The position numbers and the translations under genes are program-made. A stretch of DNA of 64,000 bases from Antedon mediterranea (lineage: Eukaryota > Echinodermata > Crinoidea > Comatulida > Antedonidae), in contig NC_092670.1 in NCBI RefSeq assembly GCF_964355755.1, forward strand, positions 7,031,001 to 7,095,000. Direction: 5' to 3'. The notes under the pieces were generated by a model. It did no database searches, had not been told where the DNA came from, and saw only the letters and a list, made by a program, of their open reading frames with translations. Position 1 is the stretch's first letter. Every line of letters begins with the position of its first letter. Positions 45,901-60,900 of this stretch are shown in pieces.

Positions 45901-48900
45901 TATAGATAATGAGAATCCAAATATAACATGTCCCAGTGATTTCAACAAGTCAACAGATAATGGAAAACCAACAGCTTGGATTCAATGGGATGTTGAATAT
46001 ACAGAAAACACAGAATCTTTATATGATGTCAGCCTAACAGGAACAGGCTCAAGTTATAATCAGTCTGGCGAACACTTCCCCATTGGAACAACAATACTTG
46101 AATATACAGTAACTGATGCATTTGGAAACAGTGATAACTGTACATTTTATGTCACTGTACGAGGTGAATATTAGTTGTAAATATTTTTGGATAATTTTAA
46201 TGATTTTCAGTAAAACAGTTAATGTTTGCATGAAATTGGTTATAAATAAATATATTGCCTAACAATGCAAACAACCCACGAACCTCATACCTTCTAACTT
46301 AAAATTTTAATTGCTTAACATTGTGCGATTACTTTTTGAATTATCAATTCCCTTTCTTTTTAAACAGATGAAGAAGACCCTGTGATATCGAGCTGTTCAA
46401 TGAACATTGTTTTGAATACTACACGTAAGTTACCATTCACTAATGCTACTTGGATGACTCCAAATGCTTCAGATAATTCAGGCAATGTTACCTTAATCTC
46501 TACACATAAGCCTGGTTATGGCTTTGCAGCAACAACAACTGAAGTCACTTACACAGCAAGTGATCCGTCTGGAAACGAAGACATCTGTATATTCAATGTT
46601 ACTGTAATTGGTAAGATTAACTAATAATTTAATTTGTATTAAACAATTACTATAAAACATGTTAATGTATTTACAAAGTTTCTTTAAAAAATAGTATTAC
46701 TTAAAGAGAAAGATAAACTGCATTTTAAAATGTACTTTAGATAATGTATTTTTTCGATTTATTAAACAGATTCCGAGTCTCCTACTTTTAACTGCGTGTC
46801 CAATGTGACTGTGTACACCGATTTAAATTCAGCAACAGCTAATGTGTCCTGGCCAATACCAGAAACAACAGACAACAGTGGTTTAGAACCTACATTAACC
46901 TCTAACTATGAACCATATACACTGTTTAATATTGGAACAACTCTAGTAATGTACACATCAACAGATGCATCAAATAATGTGCAAACTTGCATGTTCAATG
47001 TCACTGTAATTGGTAAGTACAAATTATATGATAAAGAAAATACATGAACATTTGCTAAAATTTGCAGTTAGGTTTTTCATTTTATTTATTTTATTGCAGA
47101 TAATGAAGATCCTGTATTTTATTGCCCTAGTGGCAATATTATGACATATACAGATGAGTCACAATATTATTCAACTGTGTATTGGAATGTGTCAGTTACT
47201 GATAATTCAGGTAATATTACATATAATTGTACAAGTGAATCAGGTGACCAGTTTGATGCTGTTTGGCCAATAATACAACAAAATGTAAGCTGTATGGCAC
47301 AGGATCCATCGGGAAATGACGAATCTTGCTTTTTCTCAATAACAATTGAGGGTGAGTATATTGTGATTATTGATTCATATTTATTGATTTATTTTACATT
47401 TTAAAGATTTTTTTACACAAATTATTGGGTAAAATCTCAAATCAAGTATAGAATAGCAGATTTTGATGATGCAAAAAAATGAATATTATAAATAATTGAA
47501 TGCATAAACATAATAATGTAATAAACATAATAGGTTATAAAACCAGATGGATTATATGCAAACATATTATGACGTGTAACTAAGACGTGTAAAGTATCAA
47601 CAACCCAAATGCAGAGTTGAAAGATATAGAAAAAGTGCAATACCATACCTTATCTCGCTTCTAAATGAATAATCAGTATATATCACCCAGTACAGCTATG
47701 CGATTCTTATTGGTGCTTTTAGGTGTTTTTTTTTTCTATTTTAATATTTTAAGCTAAACTTTTTGAATGTTCCTGTATTGTATTTCTTGTGTAAATAGCC
47801 TCCTTTTTTATATATAATTATCATTGGTTTTATACTTTTATACAAATTTTAATATTGAGAAAATGTAAATATCTTTGTAATTCAGCTAAGGCTGCGATGA
47901 CGATATTGAAATAAATGAAATGAAATGAAAAAAAAAAAAATTCCGTAGGATTTTACATTGACCAAAATTCATAGGTTTAATATTAGATTGTCCATATTAA
48001 ACCATACAATGAGTACCAACGAATTCAGTAGTACATACATACTTAACATTCAATAAATGTATATTCAACATTTTAAAGTAACAGGAATTGTTGGGTTTTT
48101 TAATTTGTAGATAATGAGAACCCAAGTATAGAATGTCCAAGTGACTTCAATGTGACAACAGATAATGGACAACCAACAGCTTGGATTCAATGGGATGTTA
48201 AATACACAGACAACACACAATCTCTATATGATCTCAGCCTAACAGGATCAGGTTCAAGTTATAATGAATCTAGTGAAAACTTCCTTATTGGAACAACAAC
48301 ACTTGAATATACAGTAACTGATGTATTTGGAAACAGTTATAACTGCACATTTATTGTCTTTATACGAGGTGAATATACACTTTTAAATATTATTTTAAAT
48401 AATGTTTTTATTTTTACAAAAGCTCTATTGCATAATCGTCCTCTGTACGAAATTTGAATCCAACAAAGACTACTTCTAAACCTATAAATACCGAAAGTTA
48501 ACAAAAACTCGTTTTAGAACATGCAATTTTGTCTTTTGAATTCAATATAGTAACTTGTTATCCACACATTTTCTTACGTTTGTTGAGTATAGAAATTCAA
48601 AATTAACTCACTAACCTAATGTTTATTACATCATCATGTAGATACTGAGAATCCAATGATGAATTGTCCAGATGGCATTGTAAACATGACTTTAATTGAT
48701 GAAGCATACGGTATTGCCAATTGGGTTGAACCAGACATTACAGACAACTCTGCCATCATTCATGTGAACATATCAAATTACTTTTCTGGTGATCGCTTCT
48801 ACCCAGGCAACACAGCAGTTTATTATTTTGCTGAGGATCCATATGGAAACTCTGTTAATTGTACATTTATTGTTACAATCATTGGTAAGATTAATTACCG

Positions 48901-51900
48901 TTTCGATATTTTCCCTTATTTATAACTACAAAGTTAATCACATTTTTAATAAATATGTATAATTCTGGAACGTAAATTTTAATTTTTCATTTCTGCCATT
49001 TTACTCAAATTAAACTCATTAATTTGTATTGGTCTTAAAAAAAACAATTCTTTTAAAGATCTAGTAAAGAATTGTCCGTATGCTCAATAATATGAATTTT
49101 GGAGGTTTAGGAATAAATAACTATATATAGACCACGTTGTCATTTCATTTATTAATTTACAAATCTACCAAAAATAATAATACCGTAACAGAATTTATTT
49201 GATATTTTTAAAAAATCTGATGAAACCTCATTATTTCCTTATTCCTTAAACAATGAATACAAGCTGACTATTGATGTATGTTTCTCCCTCAGATGTTGAG
49301 ATACCGATATTTGATCCATGTCCCAGTAATATAGACGTAAACACAGATCCCAGACTGCCGTATGCTGTAGTAAATTGGACAATTTCAGTATATGATAACG
49401 TTGGTGTTATTGAACTTGATAGCAACTATCCACCATTTGATACATTTAATATCACAGTAACAGAGGTAAAATATGTTGCAACAGACTCTGAGGGCAATGA
49501 AGCAGAGTGTACATTTAATGTCACAGTAACAGGTAATAATGATTTGATCAGGTTATCACATTATTTAAAATCATAATGTCTACTTACAAATGTCCAGGTG
49601 GTCGTACATAGCAACAATTAGGTAAATATTAAAGTACTAAATGGTACGCTCGCTTCGCTCGCGTACCATCTAGGTCGTGCCCACAGATGGTTCTCGAATA
49701 CATAATAATTTCAGCGTTAAAAAATTGGCGATTTCAAATGCACGTACCGCAGGACAATAATACATGTCGTTTACAGGAACGAATAAATAGACACTGTGAT
49801 TTATGTACTGAACTAAAATTAGCACCCTGGGAATTACTTCCGAAAGAGAAAAAAACAAAATGAGACCAATTGTTTAAGTCAAATTTAAACAAACTTAATT
49901 TGTGTTTTGTATGCAACATTAGGGTTGAGGGATGGGAAAGAGGATGGGTGCAAAGAGGAACAATTTTTAAATATATTCTTTATCCATGTAGTAACGAAAT
50001 AATAATTGTTTTCATATAATATACCACTAAACACAGTAAAACATTGCGATGTAACACTTTGTTGAAACTATCACCGTCCTAGTCGATTGAAATAGTAAAG
50101 TACATGTAACGATACATCACTACGACGTGTATAATATGTTTATATAATGTAAAACAATTTGTGAAAACCACCCCTATTCGTGGCAAATCATAAATTCGAT
50201 TTAATCGTCAATAAATATTAAATTATCTAACTCAACTTAATTAGTAGGCCTAATGGTTTTCAATTGTTTCTTAGAGCCAATTCATACTTAAGTTGGTTCC
50301 TAACCTAGACTTGCCCAAGTCTGTATTTTCTTTTTTATTTATTTGTTTTTATTGTGACCGCGATTTTTGTCTGAAAATACAGACTTGTGAAACGCGTATA
50401 GAAATCGATTTGCAGACCGCAAACATCCGATAAGAATGAAGTAGGTGATCATACCGTATTTGGCTATATGGGGCGGGCGGTATGTAAATATGGATTTCGA
50501 ATCAACCAATGATCATCTTGTTTCAAAATGAAAAAGATCGAGTACGTAGGCCTACAGTGCTGAATGTACGGTCGAGACTGTTGATAAAATCTTGTTGCCA
50601 AGTTGTTTTTTTATTAATTGTTTAGTCATTGGCCTAGGCCTCTTTCGTAGGTCCCACTCAACTCGCACGTATGACCTGCCAAATAAAACGCCAATAAAGT
50701 AGGCCTACATACCACCGGCACACAACAAAGCTACACCACACACTACACAGAACAGGACAGTGTCTGGGTGGGAATTAAATCAAATAAATGATCCATTCAA
50801 TGTTTGATTTGCGGAGAAGCTAGCCTATCTTATCTAAGACGAGTTTTCATGTTCTTGGGAAAAATCCCATCAAATGATTACCAAACTACTATAGGCATAT
50901 AAAATCATTTCTAGCCTTCAGAAAATTTCATCAATGTACCAAGTACACGTTGTCTAAACGAAACATAGCGCATGCGCACCATCTTAGTTGTTGAGTCTTT
51001 AAACTTCTGAAATATGAATATTAAAACGGTGTACGAGTGAGTAGCCAATCGCATGCAGCTGAAACTAGTCAACCGGATAATCGTATGCACCAAGAATTCT
51101 TGGTGTCAAACCACGTGACTTGTGCGTGTTTCCCCAGACGGAGTATCCAAAATCAAGTAGTATACGTATGAAGCGCCATATGTGCCAAAATATTTATCTT
51201 TTTACTAATATTAAGACAAAACTCCGTCTGGAACCCAGACTAGTTCCTAACCCTACCCACCAAAGTTGTTCTGCGTTTAGGGCATGTGATGCACCGTAGG
51301 CCTATCTTCTACTGGCTTTACAACGCTACTCATGCCAGTGAGGGAAGGGTGATGATGTCACGTGGGTGGTTTAACTGCAATAATACAGATTTGTACATAA
51401 TATACGGCGAATGAATACGCTAGCTCATTATCCGTTAAAAAAAATCTATATCCAACCTCTGCAGCACAGATTAAAAAAAAATGGATCGAATTTCTGTTAT
51501 GAGTATACAGTACTTGCCTTTACGACGTCTGAGGGAATAGACACTTGTGGAACAGAGATTGGAATGTTCCATTCATTTCAAAACAATACATTTGCATAAA
51601 CGTATATTAAATCTATCAAAATAGTATTTTTTTAAGAAAATCGGCCTGTCTTCAACATTATGATACTGTACTCGAGCTGTTCAACCGGTTTTCAGCCATT
51701 ATAAACAATTATCGTAGGAGGAGATAGGAAAATGCAAAGCATCCTCTTATTATTGTCTGCGGGTATTTTTCAAGACGGACATCCATTAGACAGTGTATAC
51801 CACGATCGAAAAACACCCCTATTTGGGGCAAATCGTTGAACCTAAATTCGTTTTAATCGTCAATAACTAATTATCGAACTCAATTTAATTAGTAAACAGG

Positions 51901-54900
51901 GTTACATCTGGTGGTTAAAATCAGTACCGAAAGTACAAACCAACTTTATATACCATCGAGTAAACATTCTAGAAATAACGTGCGATTTACCGAATTTTGC
52001 CCTTACGTAAATTTATATATAGATAATGAATGAGAAATACCAATTGTTTTAATACTTGGATGTAAAACTACTAGATTATTTACAACATGTCCAAACAGTC
52101 CTACACCTGTAAGCCCAACACTAATGTAATTTTATATTACCATGGAAAAATAGCACATTTTGGAAATATGACCAGTTACATCAATGTTCATAAAAAATAA
52201 TTGTTAATTGAAACCCGACTTGTTATGGTGGTCTTCTGACTCTGGGTTAGACATAGGCTACATAAGACTTGTTATTGCTCTGTTTTGTCAATAGACTAGA
52301 TAGACAGAACACATCTCATGATTCTGTTTTGTCCATGGGCTAGATATTTTTCATTTTCATCTTTCTATCAGAACTTGAGAAAAGCTTTTTTAAAACGCTT
52401 AGAAACTTAAATCTTATCTCTTAATAATATTTGTTTATATTTGTCGAATATTAATATCCAGCACACTTTTTTCAGATACTGAGCCTCCTGAATACATTGG
52501 ATGTCCTACTAATATGATTGTCAAGGTTCCTGTTGGAATGGCCAATAGATCTGTAACATGGATAGAACCAGCAGCTACTGATAATGCCGGAGTATACAAT
52601 GTAACATCTACTCACAATCCTGGTAATACATTTGGAATTGGCACAGTTTCAGTGACATACACCGCATTTGATACTGCCGGATTAAAAACAACTTGTATGT
52701 TTGAAGTAACAGTTCAAGGTATTTGTTTGTTGGTGTACATTTCTACCACTTATCCAAGACCATAATTATAGATTACATTAAAAGGTACATTTAAGGTTAT
52801 GCCTAAATTGCGTTGTACCGTAGGTGTGCGCATACACCCTAATTATTTATTTCCGATTATCAAGAAGCTTGCATATACTGCAATCAATCAAGATTAAGTT
52901 TTGCTTATCTAAACACCTTTTGATAAACTATTCATACAGTAATCATCTTCATCTTCCTCTATGTGGACTAATTGTAGTGATTTATTTTGAATCTATAGAT
53001 ACGGAAGACCCTGTGTTTATCAACTGCCCAATGTCTCCAATAGAAGTATTCACTGATGAAGGCCTTGCATATGCCAACGTGTCATGGGATGACCCCCAAC
53101 CTATGGACAATTCTGGCATGTTAACAGTTACTCAAGTGAATTATCCTGGTGATGAATTTTATGTTGGAACTCACTCTGTTAACATTACAGCTGAAGATGA
53201 AGATGGTAACATTGGTATCTGCTCTTTTACTGTAATTGTCCAAGGTAATCAATGTTTGTGTTGAGCTTGTAGCAGCTTAATGCTTACTTATTATCATGCA
53301 CTTTATACTGCCAGATGTAGTTTTACACCTATGCATTATTTATTTCTCATTATACTGCCATTTCTTATGCTATTCCTAAAGTATGCAACATTTCAAGTCA
53401 TCACAACCTATTTCTTTTCTAATTTCAGATAATGAAAATCCGGAATTCAATTGCAGCATTGGCAATGTATTAGTGCAAGTAGATATGAACAGTTCTACTG
53501 CTCAGGCTGATTGGACATTTACCGACGCTACTGATAACGTAGGTGTCGTCAGAATGACACAAAGTCATAACCAGTCATATTATTTTGATATAGGCATGAC
53601 ACTGGTGACTTATATGGCATGGGATGATGCTGACAATCAAGATTCATGCTCATTTTATGTTATTGTAATAGGTAATATTTGTTTAAGTTTCATTTTTACA
53701 GAGACCATCCAATCAAATAAGATTATATAAATATAATATCATATAGTTACCTGCTCCGATAATTTAATGTTAATTTCTGCTATAATAAATGTAGAATTTG
53801 GTTCTGAATATGACAAATTCATAATATCTCTTACTTTAACAAAACCCTTGATAAATTGATCATTTACATTTGAATTGATCCTTTACATTTTAATTGATCA
53901 CATACAATATTTATTATACAGATAAATATCCACCAGTAATTTCAGACTGTCCTGATTACCCTGTTATGTCATACACTGACCCTGGCCAAGCTACTGGCAC
54001 TGCCAACTGGACTGAACCAATAGCTTCTGACAATTCAGGTTACCTCAACTGGTATAAATCCAATCTACCATTTTCATTATTCCCAATTGGTGAAACATTG
54101 GTGTCTTACAACGCAACAGACAACAGTAGTAACACTGCTATCTGTTTGTTTTCGGTTGATATTGTTGGTAAGTTTGCTTTAAGTTTGGCTCTATGGTTCA
54201 TGTTTCATGCAGATTACATATTGTTTTCGCATCTTAGTAATAGTATAATCTTAGTTGGCCACTTTCTGATCCTCATCTTCTTGCAAATAATATAAACTTT
54301 TAGTATGTATATAGTGTTATAAAAATATTTTAGTTACAGTTAAAGGTTTTTTTCTTAAAGTAAACTTTAGTAAATACATTCAATCTTAGACTAAAATAAA
54401 CAAACACAAACAATTCTTTCCATCCAAATTATGTTGTTATTATTCTTATTTTTTTTCTTATTCTTTTTATTGCCAAATATAAAATACATTAAAAACACGA
54501 AATACAAAAAAAACAAACAACAGAACCAACTGAGTGAGCTGGCATGGGACACAAAAGCGAACCTAATCACTATGACTTTAAAGCCTGTGTTCCCCACTCA
54601 CCCAGTTTCACAAGCAATGATTATACCATCTTAAAATATAATATATCAAAATTCCAAAGCTAAGTTTAAATCATAAAATAAAATAAAAATAAAAAGTATT
54701 TTAAATATACATAGGCTTAATTATTATCGGAGAACAAATTTATTTTAAGTTTAGCAAGGAATGTAGGGAAATAATCCAATAGCAGGGAATCTTTCACTTC
54801 ATCATGGATGTCTTCCCACAGTCGTGGGAAGACATGGATAACTGAGCGATGCAAACAGTTAGTCCGTGAATACAAATGCTTGAAACTTAAGGTTTCTTGA

Positions 54901-57900
54901 CGTCGAGTATTGACGCACACATTTTCGCGGATACTTTTACAATCAATAGAACCTATTAGTGTTTTACATACAAATAATGTTAAAAGATAGCTTCTTCGGC
55001 TCGATAGACGGGGCCAATTGAGTTGTTCTAATCTAACATCATACTCCATATCTCCTCTTCTCTGTTTCAATGCTAGCCATGTGGCTCTACGTTGAACAGA
55101 TTCAATCTTATCAATCAATTTTACTTTCTGGGGAAGCCATGCGGGAGTCGCATATTCGAGTATGGGAATGATAAGAGCTCGGTATAATGCAAATACAGCT
55201 GCTGACGAGGTGCCCCCAGCAATACTCGCAATATAACCAATCATCCTATTTGCCCTTGCCGTAACATTTTGTACATGGATATCCCAAGTCAAAGTATGAT
55301 TAATGGTAACGCCAAGGTGAGAATGAGTAAGGACCGATTGTATTGAGGAATCATTAAGGTAGTAAATTGGACGGTATGCCTTTTTGGATCTGGTGATGTG
55401 TAGAATACAGGTTTTATTTATTTGAATTCAATTGCATTTCATTTAAGTTGCACCATGTGGAGAGCGTATTTAGATCACGTTGAACTAAAAGTTCATCATC
55501 AACACTGTGTATATCCCTATAAATGATCGTATCGTCGGCGAATAGGGCACAAGATGGTAAGGAAGATGCAAGGTCATTGATAAATAAGTTAAATATCGTG
55601 GGTCCCAACACACTACCTTGGGGTATTCCAGATATCACAGAGCGTGAGCTACTGAGAGATTCCTGGAAAATAACCTTCTGAATTCGATTAGATAGAAAAG
55701 ATTGCATCCATTTCCATATTTGGCCTCTAATGTTAAACTGTGTAGCGAGTTTATTTAAGACAATTTGGTGGGGTAATTTATCAAAGGCTTTAGAGTAATA
55801 TAAAACAAGGCCAACAGCCATTAAGTCGCGTGCTACAATGCATAGGGATACCGGACCGACAGAAAAACAGACCGACAGACAGACAGACCGACAGACAGAC
55901 GGACCGACCGACATAGTGAACTATACTGACCGAAATTACTGAACATGTTTAAAAATGTTGAAATGTTTAAAAACATTTATATTTTTTTAATTTACACGTG
56001 CGTAGCCTGTCACTTTTGACGTGCTCGTATAACGTAATTTCGAGTTGAAAAGTAAGTCAAGAAAACAGAAATCGGGCAAAATGAGTGCGCAATAACATTT
56101 AACGCGCAGTGCGTGCGCAAAAATCTGCGCACTCATGGCAATTTTGTAAACGCTTAAAATTGCCTGAAACGTACTCTTATTTCATCGAAAATAAATTTTG
56201 AAAATTTTAAGAGCGCGTACGCATGCGTTACATGCGCTACGCACGTATATGTATTGTCATATGATGATTTATGCCCTGAAATTTATGAGTACCACATTTT
56301 ATTTAATTGTGATTCATGGTTGTTAAGATATGATTACAAACGTGATTTCGTTAAATCGTGCGTAGACCGCGTAATTTTTTATTGCGCACCGTGAAAACAT
56401 AACCACATCGATTCCTGGCAATAAGGAATATTCTGTGAAAAATTGACTTAGCTAGATTAAACTGATATCAAGATAAGGTCATAAAGCGATAAAACGCATA
56501 GTGATACCGGACCGACAGACAGACAGACAGACCGACAGACAGACCGACAGACCGACCGACCGACCGACATAGTGAACTATAGAGTCGCTTCCACGCGACT
56601 AAAAATAACATCAATTCTAGGTGGGCGTGGTTTGTCCAGCGACGATGCCCAATTATGCAGAAGGTTAGTTAGCTGCTTAACACATGAGCGGGATGGGAAA
56701 AACCCATGTTGGACGTCTGTGATAAGGCAATTTGAAGTAACATGTTCAAATATAGCAGACTGAATATATTTCTCAAGTATTTTACAACATATTGGTGTAA
56801 GTAATACTGGTCGATAATTTGAGATAGTTGCTTTGTTTCCAGTTTTGAAAACTGGAGTTACATTGGAAATACACCAGGAAGATGGTATTTTACCTTTCTT
56901 CAAAGTTAATTTAAATATATTATGAAGTGGCGGAGCTAACATATATGATGCCGTTTTAAGAATATACGGGTGTATGGCATCAGGACCAGGGGATTTATTA
57001 ATATCAAGCTTATTTAAACTGGATTGAATATCATTGATATCGAAATCTACCGATGAAAGTTCAGGTGTAGGGAAGGAACAAATAGGAGGGTCTGTCGGAC
57101 AGGGTTTAGATACATTAAAATAAATGCAAAGTGGTTATTAAAGCTATCTGCTATGACGGATGGATTAGAACTAACGAATCCGTTAATTTCAAACGAGGTT
57201 GGGGCCGGTGAACGCTTGCGTTGACGGACAAAACTCCAAAAGGCTTTCCGTGTTTTATCCCCCGTGAACAATCGGTTCACATAATCATAATAAGATTTAT
57301 GGCATAATTGTTTGACATCATTATGGACTCGCTTAAACTCCTCCCATGCAAGTATAGTACCTTGGCGTTTAGCCTTCTTAAACAATGTACGTTTCTTAGC
57401 TATAACTTTCTTTATATCATCAGTAACCCAGGGGTGACGTTTCTTCATCTTCTTAGTACGACGTGGAACACAATCACGTATCACAACATCATATATATCA
57501 AGAAACCCTTCCCATGAATCATCTACATTATTGTCAATGAAGATTCCCCATGGGGTTAGGTAAAAAAGTTGAAGAAGATGACCAACGTCAGTCTTACGAT
57601 AAGCTAAGAAACTATTAATTAATATTGTTTAGAATAAAATTTAGTTTTACAAATGTTAAAGGAAATAGCATGATGATCACTCTCAACTGGATTATCAATA
57701 ATACAGAGCGATGATATTTGATCGGGCCTATTTGTAAAAACCAAATCAATTGTGGTTCCAATTACATGGTTATTTGGGTTAGGCCTAGTGATACCATTAA
57801 CTAATTGGATACAATCAAGTGAATCCATAGCATCATTGAATGATGGAGGGCTACAGTTTGGTTGATCCCAGTTTAAATTGAGATCACCAACAATAAATAA

Positions 57901-60900
57901 GCTATCAAACATTGGTAGCTCAGGTAGAAGTGAAACAAGAAAATCATTGCTAAAACTGTTCCAAAACGCTATAGGCAGGTTTGGTGGACAATAACACATA
58001 ACAGAAGTGGAAACATTATCTTTCTCACGATGAAAAAAGATATATTACATAATTCTTTTTTTTTTGTTAATGTAAACTTGGTCAGGGGGACCCATTTTAT
58101 CCAATTTTTATGACACTGTATTCTAACCATTAATTTTATGATAATACTAAAAACTTGCCATGTTTTAACCTTTTATGAATGTTTTTAAACATTTAAAATA
58201 TTAAAATATTTGTTTGAGTTTAACCATTTTATCAGATTTGTTATTGTTATATTATGTTTATTACATGTAAGTGACAAGTAAGAAAATTTTGCACAAAGTG
58301 CTTGACGAAATAAATACATTGAATTGAATCGAATATATTCTTATTTTATATCTAAATCATTATTATAATTATGATCATTATAATGTCTTCATTTTTATTT
58401 TTTTTCCGATAAAAACTTAGAAAACGAGGCTCCAATTTTTTATACTTGTCCATCAAATATTACTATGGCTACTGATTATAATCAAGCATCAGCAATAGTC
58501 AACTGGAGTGACCCAAGTGTTTCGGACAACAGTGGAGAGCTCTTGATGAGTGTTCAGTCTCATATGTCTGGTGACATGTTTAGAATAGGGCAAACATTAG
58601 TTGTATATAATGCAACTGATCCTTACAACAACATAGCAGTTTGTTCTTTCATTATTTATATTTATGGTAAGTGCTGATTTTGTTTTATGATACATATGTT
58701 GATGTCCTGTAAGATACGATAACAACCACAGAAGAATTCAGCCCTCTTTATTTAGTATACGTATAGTTTGAAAATGACTTGGCGTGACCGAGTTATTTTC
58801 CATAATGTTACCTGTGTTGAAAATCATGATAGTGTGTTAAACATAGAAACACTTTTATTTGTAATGATAGTATCTAAATTTTGGTTTCAAGTTAATTTTG
58901 TTCACTCGAAATGTTTTACATTGCATTTAGTATTTCTTCAATTTACTATTGTTAATTTTCAATAGATGATGATGATCCAAACTTGCAGTGCCCATCTGAT
59001 ATTACAACTAATACAACATATGGCCAACATGACACATACAATGTCACCTGGAGTGATCCGATTGTAAATGACAATTCTGGTGAAGTTATAAAACCAACGT
59101 CCAAGTACATATCTGGAAACAATGCTTTTAACATTGGAAGTACTGTTGTTATATATGATGCAGTTGATAGCTCAGGCAATGCAGCAATGTGCAAATTTAC
59201 AATTACTGTTACTGGTATGTATTCCTCCATTGTTTGTTGTATTTCAATTGAATATAATTTAAAATCAAAGCATTGTATGTACCTTTGCAAAGATGAAACA
59301 AAACATGGGGCGGAAATAAGTTATTCATCAGGAACCAATGTAATTTCCCGGTATTTTTAAAACATACGCCACAGTTTTTAAACCTTAGTTTATTGTAGTT
59401 CTTATAGTAATCCAGTTGTAGGTTAGTATTTAAATATACTTTGATATTTACATTAATTTATTTACATATAAATATTACAGTGCTCTATTTTATTTTAGAT
59501 AAGGAAAATCCAGTTATCAATAACTGTCCAATTGATACGACAGTAAACACTACTACGGGACTACCGACTGCTAATATCTCTTGGATAGAACCAGAAGCAA
59601 TTGACAATTCTGGATATTGGGGTCTCACAGCAGACATAGGACCAGGAAGTGATTTCCCAATTGGCAATATTGTGGTAACATACACTGCTGAGGATCCATA
59701 CGAAAACACTGCTACGTGTTCATTTACTGTCACTGTAGAAGGTATGTTAATACTTATTCTGGCCAAAGTGATTATGAAGTAATCAGTAGCTTTGCTATTA
59801 TATATAATTGTAGATTCTCAAAAGGAAAAGAAACAATCAGGTAAATCTAATCTGGTACATATACTGTACAATGTTTATTTATTTGTTTATAGGCCTATGT
59901 ATTGCGTTTTTAAACCATATTCATGTTCGCCAATATTGTGTTCATGATGATAAAGATTTGTTATATTATTATAATTATAGATAACGAAGCACCGGTGTTT
60001 ACATTCTGTCCTGATAGTCAGTCAGTAAATACTACTAACGGAGAATATATCGGTGTTGCTGCATGGGATACACCAACAGCTAGCGACAATTCGGAAACTT
60101 TACCAATTATCGTTGGCTCACACAACACCACTTTTAAATTCCCAGCTGGGAATACACTGGTTAAATACGCTGCAAATGATCCATACGATAATGTTATGAC
60201 GTGTACTTTTACCATTACAGTTGAAGGTATTCTTTTGAGTAATTTCTCTCGTTGATTCATTTCATCTTCAAGTTATTATCCTCTATTCCATTGTAATTCT
60301 GATTTTTTCCACGTTACTTTCTTATAATTTTTTTTTACTCAGTACACTGTGTACAACACGATATTAAATACACGTGGTTCTGAACTTCTTTTTTTTTCTG
60401 TCATGAGCCATGTGATTAAACATTGAAGCTATTTCATTTTACAATTATGATTATATGTTGTCATCTTTTGTACTGTATACGTTATAAGCCTATGCCCATG
60501 TGGCCGTTTTTTCACATGTATATATTTGTTGTAACCGGGATCTACATTATAAGCTCCCTCTCCGTTTCTTTTTTCTCCATGTTCTTTATATATAAACTAT
60601 ATATATTTTTAAGAATGGAAATAAAAAAAGAATGCATTATTGTAGTGTTTTATTTAATTATAATAATATCTAAAAAAACTTGAAATCACAGATAATGAAG
60701 CACCAATTATTACGTCTTGCCCTGAAAATATTGAGACAACTACTGATACTATAACAGATTCTACCACTGTGACTTGGACACCTATTACTACAGCTACCGA
60801 CAACTCGGGTGTAGCACCAAACATCACTACTTGTATTGAGCAAGGAGCAACATTGGCCATTGGGAATCATACCGTTGATGTAACTGCAACCGACAGTTCT

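Larger units (their letters stand above)
43262..46975 (+). repeat. 1754-bp tandem duplication of the A-B-C-D exon cassette
   Basis: Exons A, B, C and D (43262-44856) and A', B', C' and D' (45016-46610) have the same offset of 1754 throughout, so introns and exons carry no net indel; introns B-C and C-D look identical. A third, partial unit (A'', 46770) matches up to about 46975 and then diverges. Confidence 0.92.

Noticed and set aside
54431-54634. Overlapping Leu/Phe- or Lys/Asn-rich frames on both strands
   Set aside because: Low-complexity A/T stretch.
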